Below, one piece after another: positions 58,060 to 64,000 of a DNA stretch of 64,000 bases (positions within the stretch are counted from its first letter, which is position 1; each line of letters opens with the position of its first letter). The notes under the pieces are model-generated. The model was not told the origin of the DNA and did not search any database. It saw only the letters and a list, made by a program, of their open reading frames with translations. A program made the position numbers and the translations under genes. Source of the DNA: Acephala macrosclerotiorum (lineage: Eukaryota > Ascomycota > Leotiomycetes > Helotiales > Mollisiaceae); NCBI GenBank assembly GCA_014904845.1, contig MU119266.1, forward strand, positions 1-64,000, in the 5' to 3' direction.

Positions 58060-59375
58060 TCGATAATCTTTTTTTCTTTTTACAAAATAATCTATTATTT
58101 CATATTCTCTATAAAAATTTTAATCGCTTTTACATTTCGAAAACTATACTTTACAACGTTCTCTCGAAAACTTACGACAAATATTATTTCAATCTTAAAA
58201 AAATAAAATAAAAATTATCGAATTTCACGATTTGTAAACTAACGAAAAAATTGATCGAATACTTAATCTATTATTCAAATTATTTCTATAACAAAACTTT
58301 ACAATTTTTAATATACGACTTTCTATAATCAATTTATATTAAATTAAAACTTTTCATAGTAATCGCAATTGATTTTATTTTTAGTCTTCTAATCGTAAAA
58401 ACGATCACTTTGTAAAAAATTAAAAACTTCGATTTCTTCGATTATTTAATATCAATATTTTACAAATTCTCTAAAAAAAAACTACTTATTTCAAAATACA
58501 CTATATATACAATCGAAAATTGAATCAAAATTCTAATTACAATATTCGTACTTTATAATTAAAAAATATCGAATAATATTATTTTTAATCGAAACAAAAA
58601 ATTCGTTTTCGAATTTTAACGAATTATTTTTAAGTTCATAAATACAAAACTGCGTATATTTACTATTTAACATTTACAAACAAATAAATTATTAAAACGA
58701 ACTATACAAAAAATCGAAATCGGTTTTCACTACTTTACTATATTCTACTCCAATTAACTATAGACGAATCATATTATTCTATACTAAATTACTATTAACA
58801 ATATATTCACAATAATTATTAACGTCAATTCAAACGAAATTATTACCGATTACAAAACGAATACAATTTTATTATTTTTATACAAATTAAAATTTTTTAA
58901 TATTCTTAAAATCATTCGAAAGTTTTATTAATAAAACGTACAATTGACCATTGATTTCGTCGCTATATTTACTAAAAAACAATACGATTTCAAATACAAA
59001 TCGCTTACAATAAATATCAACGATTTAATATATATCAAATTTTATAAAAATTACAATTTTTTAAACTATTCAAATTCAAAATTAATAAAATAACGAGTCG
59101 ATCTTTTTTTTATTAAAAAACGCATTAATCGCTTTATATATAAATTACAATTATTTTTATCGTTTATTTATACTTCGTATTAAAAAACAAAAATTCGTAT
59201 AACAAATTAAAATTAAATATTATAAAATCAATCGACGTCGATTTAAACGATAAATATAATAACGATTGAAAATTTTAAAAGTTTAAAAAAATCGTCGATA
59301 AAAAATATACTCGATATAGCGACAAAAACAATTTCGAATATTTGATTAAATAAAAAAATTATAGTAATATATAGA
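58060..59375 (+). pseudogene. Gypsy integrase remnant with C-terminal chromodomain
   Basis: The zinc-finger region (about 58060-58330) leads to an AIDFIFSLL-type core around 58355-58400, and an HLQTN-type remnant of the HPQTDGQTER motif lies near 58668-58690. At 59283-59370 the peptide IVDKKYTRYSDKNNFEYLIK followed by a stop and KNY matches the chromodomain pattern RYxxxxxxxEYLVKWKGY. A chromodomain here is the defining trait of chromoviruses and is thought to steer integration to heterochromatin. Confidence 0.75.
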
Positions 59376-59399
59376 ATTAATAGTATAAAATCGAATTAT

Positions 59400-62300
59400 T
59401 TAAAAATACAATCGAATTTATTTAAAAATACGAAACTCGCATATTAAAACTTTTAACTCGAATTCGTATACGTATTTACTTAAAAAACCAATTTCGAGTT
59501 TAATAATAAAAAATTAAATAATTACACAAATTTTAAAATCGTTTTAAAAAAACAATCGATTTAAAAAAATTTGTATAATTTTAATCAATCGAAGAATTTC
59601 ACTTTTAAATTTATTATATTCATTTTATTTATTAGTATAATCTCGCTTATTTGCAATTTATTTAATTCAATTTCTCTTTATATAATATTTTTATTTTTAA
59701 CAATTACAATAATTCAATTTTATCGATAATAATAACAATTTTTAAAACTAAAATTATTTGATTTCACTATACGTTTTATTTCTACAAAATAGCGTATAAC
59801 GTTTAATAACGACGATTTTAATATTCGCAAATTTTTAATCTTCGATATAAACTTTATTAAACTCGAAAAAAATCTATTTACTTTCAATATACGAAAACGA
59901 TACGTTTTATCGCTTTTATTAAATTACGAGTCAAATAATATCGTTTATTATTTGATTTTCTTTAATTTAATTTCAAACAAAAATAATAAATTCGTTTTCA
60001 ATTACGAAACATTTTACGAACTTTATTATAAATACAAAATAAATTTTTCAAAGATTTTATCGCTATTTGTATTTAATTTTTCAATTCTTTTATCAAATTC
60101 TAAAAACATTTTATCAATTCTTTTAATAATTTCATTAATTTTTTTATTTAAATCTAATAATATTCTATTAAATTCCTTTATAATATATCAATTTTTTCAA
60201 GTATATATAAAAAGAATTTCTTAAGTTCTTTTAACAAAAAAATACAAATTCAATATTTCAATTTTTTAAATTCTTTAATCAAAAAACGATAAAAGTTTTC
60301 AAAGAATCAATAAAACGTTTTTTCTTTTTTGCACAAAAGAATATCGAATTATTTATCGAAAAATCTCTAATAATAAACTATTTATTCAATTTTAAATCGA
60401 TAAATTTTATATTAAATATAGTAATTTTCTTAATAATTTGAAACTCTCTATTAAACGACTGTTTATTAAATTGAACAAAAACAAATTTAAAAACGTTAAA
60501 TTTACTTTGAATTTAAATAATCTTTATATTTATTCGTTAATTCAATAAATCAAAAACGAATTCAAACGTTCAATTTTAATCTTACAATTATCGACGTAAA
60601 ATTTTATTTTAATCGAATTAATTTCATTTCAATTAAACGTTTATAAAGTTTTTAAAGTAATAAAATAAATACAAAAAATAAAAATAAAAATAATTCGAAA
60701 ACTAAACTATAAAATATATTTGATAGTAATTTAATTAATTAAAATTACAAACGATATATTAACAAATTTATTAAAACTAATAAACGCTTTAATAATAAAA
60801 CTTTTAATATTTGAAAACACGAAATTAATCATTAAAATCAACGCTAAAAACTACAATTTTCTATTGTAATTCGTAAAAAAACTTTTTTTAGATTATATTA
60901 AAAACAATACAAAATATAAATTCAAAAAAAATATCGAAAATAATATAAACGAATTATTTTATTTTATAAAGTAATTTAAAATCGAATAATATTTATCGTT
61001 TAAAAATTCGATAAAATTGGTTTTTTATCGTTAGTTTAATCATTTTCAAAAATTAAACGTCGTAATAATTAACGACGATAAATTTAACGTTTTAAAAAAA
61101 ATTAAAAAAATTTCCAAGATTTGTATGTAAATTATATCGATTACTACAATAAATTACGCGATAATTGATTTGAGTATTTTACGACTTTTATTAGTTTTTG
61201 ATATTTTTTATTAAAATAAAATAAAATCGATTAAAAATATTTAAAGTAAACGCGATAAATATCGATAAAAAAATCGAAAACGAAAACGCAAAAATTGATA
61301 AAATCGTCGTTTTTAGAAAATATAATCCATTTCTCGATATAAATATTATAAAAATTAATAATTTGAATTGATTATACAAGTATCAAAAAGTACTATAAAA
61401 TCTACCAACGAATATTTTTAATACTAAGATTTGAAAAAAGTAAAAATCGATTATTAAATATATTGAAAAATTTGTTTTAAAAAAAACAATATTTTAAAAA
61501 TTTCAAAAAAATTTATTCGATTTTATTTCAAACGATATACTAATTAAAATAGAGAATTTGATCGAAATAATCAACAAAATTTCAAAAATACAATTTTATT
61601 ATTTTCGAGATATAAAAAACTAATAAAAATCGTAATACGAAAAATATTTTGATTTCAAAATTTTAAAATACGTCGAAAAAATTACAAATACATTTATATA
61701 AAACACTTTACTATCGAATTTACAAACGAATTACATTTTGCAAATATTTACTTCAAAATATAATAAAATAAAAAGTCCAATAACGAGCCAATTTTTTTTT
61801 CTATAAAACAATTACAATATTACAAAATAATCTTCGATTTTTAAATAATTAAATCAATTTTTATTACTTATTTCAATAGTATACTATTTTTAAACCAACT
61901 TTGAAAAAAACAATTTTAATATACAATAGTACTATTTATTACTAATATCGCAATTATTTCAATTTTATCAATAATACATTTTTCGCGATTTTATACTCTA
62001 TTAAAATCTTTTTAATTATTATTTAAACAATTTTTCGTAAGAATAATATTAATAAAATCGAAATTATAAATAGTTTATTCAATCGATACTCGCTTTCGCA
62101 AATCAATACAAAATTTTACTAGAGTATTATACTAGTTCACAAAATCAATATTTTAATCTTTAAAACTAATATTTTTATTTTTTAAATATATTGAATTCGA
62201 TTACACTGTATAAATACTAAATATATTTAATATCGATAAATTTCATACGTTCTATTACTATATTAATATTAAAATTTATTATTTTTTTTTAAATTTCCTA

Positions 62301-62628
62301 GGATTTTATTAACGAATTAATACAAAAAAAAATACGAAAATTATTAGTAAAACAACAAAGGATTAATTGAAAAATAAAAATTCTACGATCACGAAAATAA
62401 AGAACTAATATTAAAATTATTAAAAAAAAGAAATTAAAATAATATTTTTTAGATTTTTTTTTAATATAAATTATACACGCGAAATATTTTTTGTTTTTAC
62501 AAAGAAACGAAAAATATAACTACGAATTTGCAATTATTTCGAGTTTCAAATAAAGTGAAAAAAAAGAAAATCTTGTAAAATCTTTTTGATTTTACGAAAA
62601 CGTAAGAAATTTTCAAAAGAAAATACTT
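59400..62628. other. Extra 3.2-kb segment between integrase and right LTR
   Basis: AT-rich and RIP-mutated on the plus strand like the rest of the element, with no protein motif that I can recognise. Most chromoviruses end soon after the chromodomain, so this segment may be an additional ORF, captured sequence, or a further nested insertion whose boundaries are erased. Confidence 0.5.
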
Positions 62629-62758
62629 TATTACGTAAAAAGACTCGAGGTCAAGTAATACAATCTAATCTAGTTTAACGTAATCTATCGAATTTAATTC
62701 TCATGTCGTAGTCTTATAGAATAAATTATTTTTTACTATACACACTACTTTTTCAATA
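62629..62758 (+). repeat. Right LTR of the Gypsy element
   Basis: 130 bp, starting TATTACGTAAAAAGACTCGA and ending TTTTTCAATA (CAACA with one C-to-T change). It retains more C and G than the left LTR, so the two copies were mutated unequally. Confidence 0.85.
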
Positions 62759-63082
62759 TTAAATAATATATATAATTAAATTTTAAAAATTTGTTTATAT
62801 TTAAAAAAAAAAGTAATTTCTATTGGTTTTTTTGATTCAAATTATAAATTACATTAATTTTTAATACTTACATTAAAATTTTTATTTTTTTATTGAAAAT
62901 ATTTATTTATATAATTTTATATATAAGGGTCACGTGTCTATTCAATAGTATTGAGTAGCTACTCACTACTCAACTCAATAGCTTAGTCATAGCACTGCTA
63001 CTCCTACTCAACTCAATAGTACTCAATACTATTCAATAGCTATTTAAATAATTGAGTATTTTTTTCTCACACTGGTTTGTAT

Positions 63083-64000
63083 TGTTCAAAGAAAGACGAA
63101 CGAGGCGACTACCTTGCGTTATCACACTGCTGGGGTAACTTCAAGTCTGGAGAGAGCGAGGACTATTGAACATTTCGCCATAGTCTTGATTCCCGAACTG
63201 AGAGCATGGATATTGATTGAAAAACTCCCAAAGACATTCCAAGACGCCGTCCGAGGCTCGGGAACTTGACAAACATTATCTCTAGATCGACTCGCTTTGT
63301 ATTGTCCAGGATGACAAGGAGGATGGGGAACACGAAGCCAAGACGATGGAAACGGTCTACAGCATGGCTTACTGCACTCTCGCGGCGACTTCTACTTCTA
63401 GCTCCACCGACGGATTCCTCAACCCACGACCGCAGAGAAAATACCTGAAGATCGCGAACGGCACGGGGCCGCCAATCTACGTTTGTGAATTCATCGATGA
63501 CTTCCACCGTGATGTCGAAAAGAGCGTTTTGAACAAGAGAGGTTGGGTATTACAAGAGAGAGCCTTGTCTAGATGAATCATTCACTTCTCAGCGACTCAG
63601 GCTTATTGGGAATGTGGCATGGGAGTTCATTGCGAAGCTCTAACTCCACTTTTCAAGTAAGTCAATTCAGCTCTAATTGACACCTTTCTGACTACTCAAC
63701 CTTAGTCCCAAGTTTTTTATTCTAAGCGACCCGGAATTTCCAAAATACGTTAAAGATTATACTTCGAGTACTTACATAAAAACTTTTCAATTGATCTTCG
63801 AATATTATACACAGCTCAACTTAACTGAAAGTACAGATAAAACGATTGTATTCTTAGGACTCCATAGACGACTTGCTAAGGATTTGGGCACTGCTATACG
63901 AAAAAGTATTGTTGAGAATTTCCTGCATAGGAGTCTTCTTTGGCAGCGAGTCGACGAGAAGTTGAAGCGAATACCTTATCCTAAAGATCGGAAAATACCG
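63083..64000 (+). pseudogene. HET-domain protein pseudogene, 3' part (runs off the window)
   Basis: Continuation of the fragment ending at 52703. Translation resumes with SKKDERGDYLALSHCWG, the hallmark HET motif, followed by KLPKTFQDAV, DKHYLWIDSLCIVQDD-type residues scattered over shifted frames, and an open stretch 63346-63573 with METVYSMAYCTLAATS and KRGWVLQERALSR. A TGA at 63574-63576 (probably from CGA) interrupts before IIHFSATQAYWECG. A likely intron lies at about 63656-63703. Beyond it the C-terminal part is open to the window end (LGLHRRLAKDLGTAI, FLHRSLLWQR). Several frameshifts make it non-functional irrespective of the insertion. Confidence 0.85.

Larger units (their letters stand above)
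53105..62758 (+). mobile_element. RIP-mutated Gypsy (chromovirus) LTR retrotransposon
   Basis: 9654 bp between two 130-bp LTRs, with an exact 5-bp target duplication TTAAA at 53100-53104 and 62759-62763. Although C and G outside CpG are heavily depleted and stops are frequent, pol domains remain readable on the plus strand in Ty3/Gypsy order: reverse transcriptase (about 56640-57230, with FIDNIIVF in place of the YVDDIVIF box), RNase H (about 57430-57870), zinc-finger plus integrase (about 58060-59150) and an integrase-end chromodomain (about 59283-59370). Gag and protease should lie in 53240-56600 but are not readable. About 3.2 kb beyond the chromodomain is unexplained. The element is inactive. 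Confidence 0.88.
52704..63074. mobile_element. hAT-like transposon (non-autonomous) carrying a nested Gypsy element
   Basis: The left end begins CAGTGTGAGAAA (52704) and the right end finishes with its exact complement TTTCTCACACTG-type sequence (63074). An identical 8-bp target duplication GTTTGTAT flanks it at 52696-52703 and 63075-63082. CAG...CTG ends with an 8-bp duplication are diagnostic of the hAT superfamily. Both ends are packed with subterminal repeats of the form CTACTCAACTCAATAG in both orientations, as is common for hAT transposase binding. Without the nested retrotransposon and its 5-bp duplication the element is only about 712 bp, with no transposase, so it would have been mobilised in trans. 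It splits the HET gene. Confidence 0.9.

Noticed and set aside
53331..61379. Reading frames of 60-110 codons inside the AT-rich block as independent genes
   Set aside because: They are low-complexity Ile/Lys/Asn/Phe stretches. Those near 57 kb are pieces of the Gypsy RT; the rest reflect base composition.
1..64000. CRISPR arrays, operons or ribosome-binding sites
   Set aside because: Spliceosomal introns and fungal gene families show the DNA is eukaryotic; no regularly spaced repeats with unique spacers were seen.

Overview
The window looks like nuclear DNA of a filamentous ascomycete (Pezizomycotina; Leotiomycetes is my best guess, which I cannot prove from one window). Genes carry short GT-AG introns of about 43-125 bp (one of 242 bp) with CTAAC/CTGAC-like branch points, and include a SAT-type non-reducing PKS, NirA-like and UPC2-like Zn2Cys6 regulators, a HET gene, an RTA1 gene, a DUF4048 gene, a questin-oxidase-like gene and Tim22. 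GC-balanced genic blocks are separated by extremely AT-rich islands (1-790, 2690-3060, 6420-7190, 24360-24700, 52930-62930). There C and G survive largely as CpG, the signature of repeat-induced point mutation (RIP) acting on CpA.

Layout. 1-7.8 kb: a broken secreted-protein gene, a decayed coiled-coil gene, a 72-bp poly(A) tract, an intact four-exon dynamin-like GTPase, and two MITE-like elements. 7.8-10.3 kb: a NirA-type Zn2Cys6 regulator. 10.3-13.5 kb: a gene-less, repeat-rich spacer. 13.5-21.3 kb: a four-exon, 2540-residue non-reducing PKS (SAT-KS-AT-PT-ACP-CMeT-esterase). 22.1-23.7 kb: a coiled-coil protein. 24.8-25.6 kb: an RTA1-family pseudogene. 26.2-27.5 kb: a UPC2-like Zn2Cys6 factor. 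28.3-36.2 kb: a DUF4048 protein, a DNA-ligase-family protein apparently lacking its catalytic core, and a Gly/Tyr-rich low-complexity protein. 38.4-42.7 kb: a membrane-anchored PhoD-like phosphatase divergent from a questin-oxidase-like protein. 43.0-47.3 kb: two secreted acid proteases (pepsin-like and sedolisin) transcribed divergently. 47.9-51.5 kb: an MFS drug/H+ antiporter and Tim22. 52.1-64.0 kb: a HET-domain pseudogene split by a 10.4-kb nested insertion, consisting of a non-autonomous hAT-like element holding a complete RIP-mutated Gypsy chromovirus.

How the genes relate. The PKS is the only secondary-metabolite backbone here. The NirA-like regulator lies upstream on the opposite strand and could be its regulator, but no prenyltransferase, P450, oxidoreductase or transporter adjoins it, so it is either an orphan PKS or part of a split pathway. 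The two acid proteases form a plausible nutrient-acquisition pair with a shared 1.1-kb promoter. The remaining genes are housekeeping or lineage-specific. Exon joins were chosen so that reading frame, splice consensus and family motifs agree; all are inferred from sequence alone.
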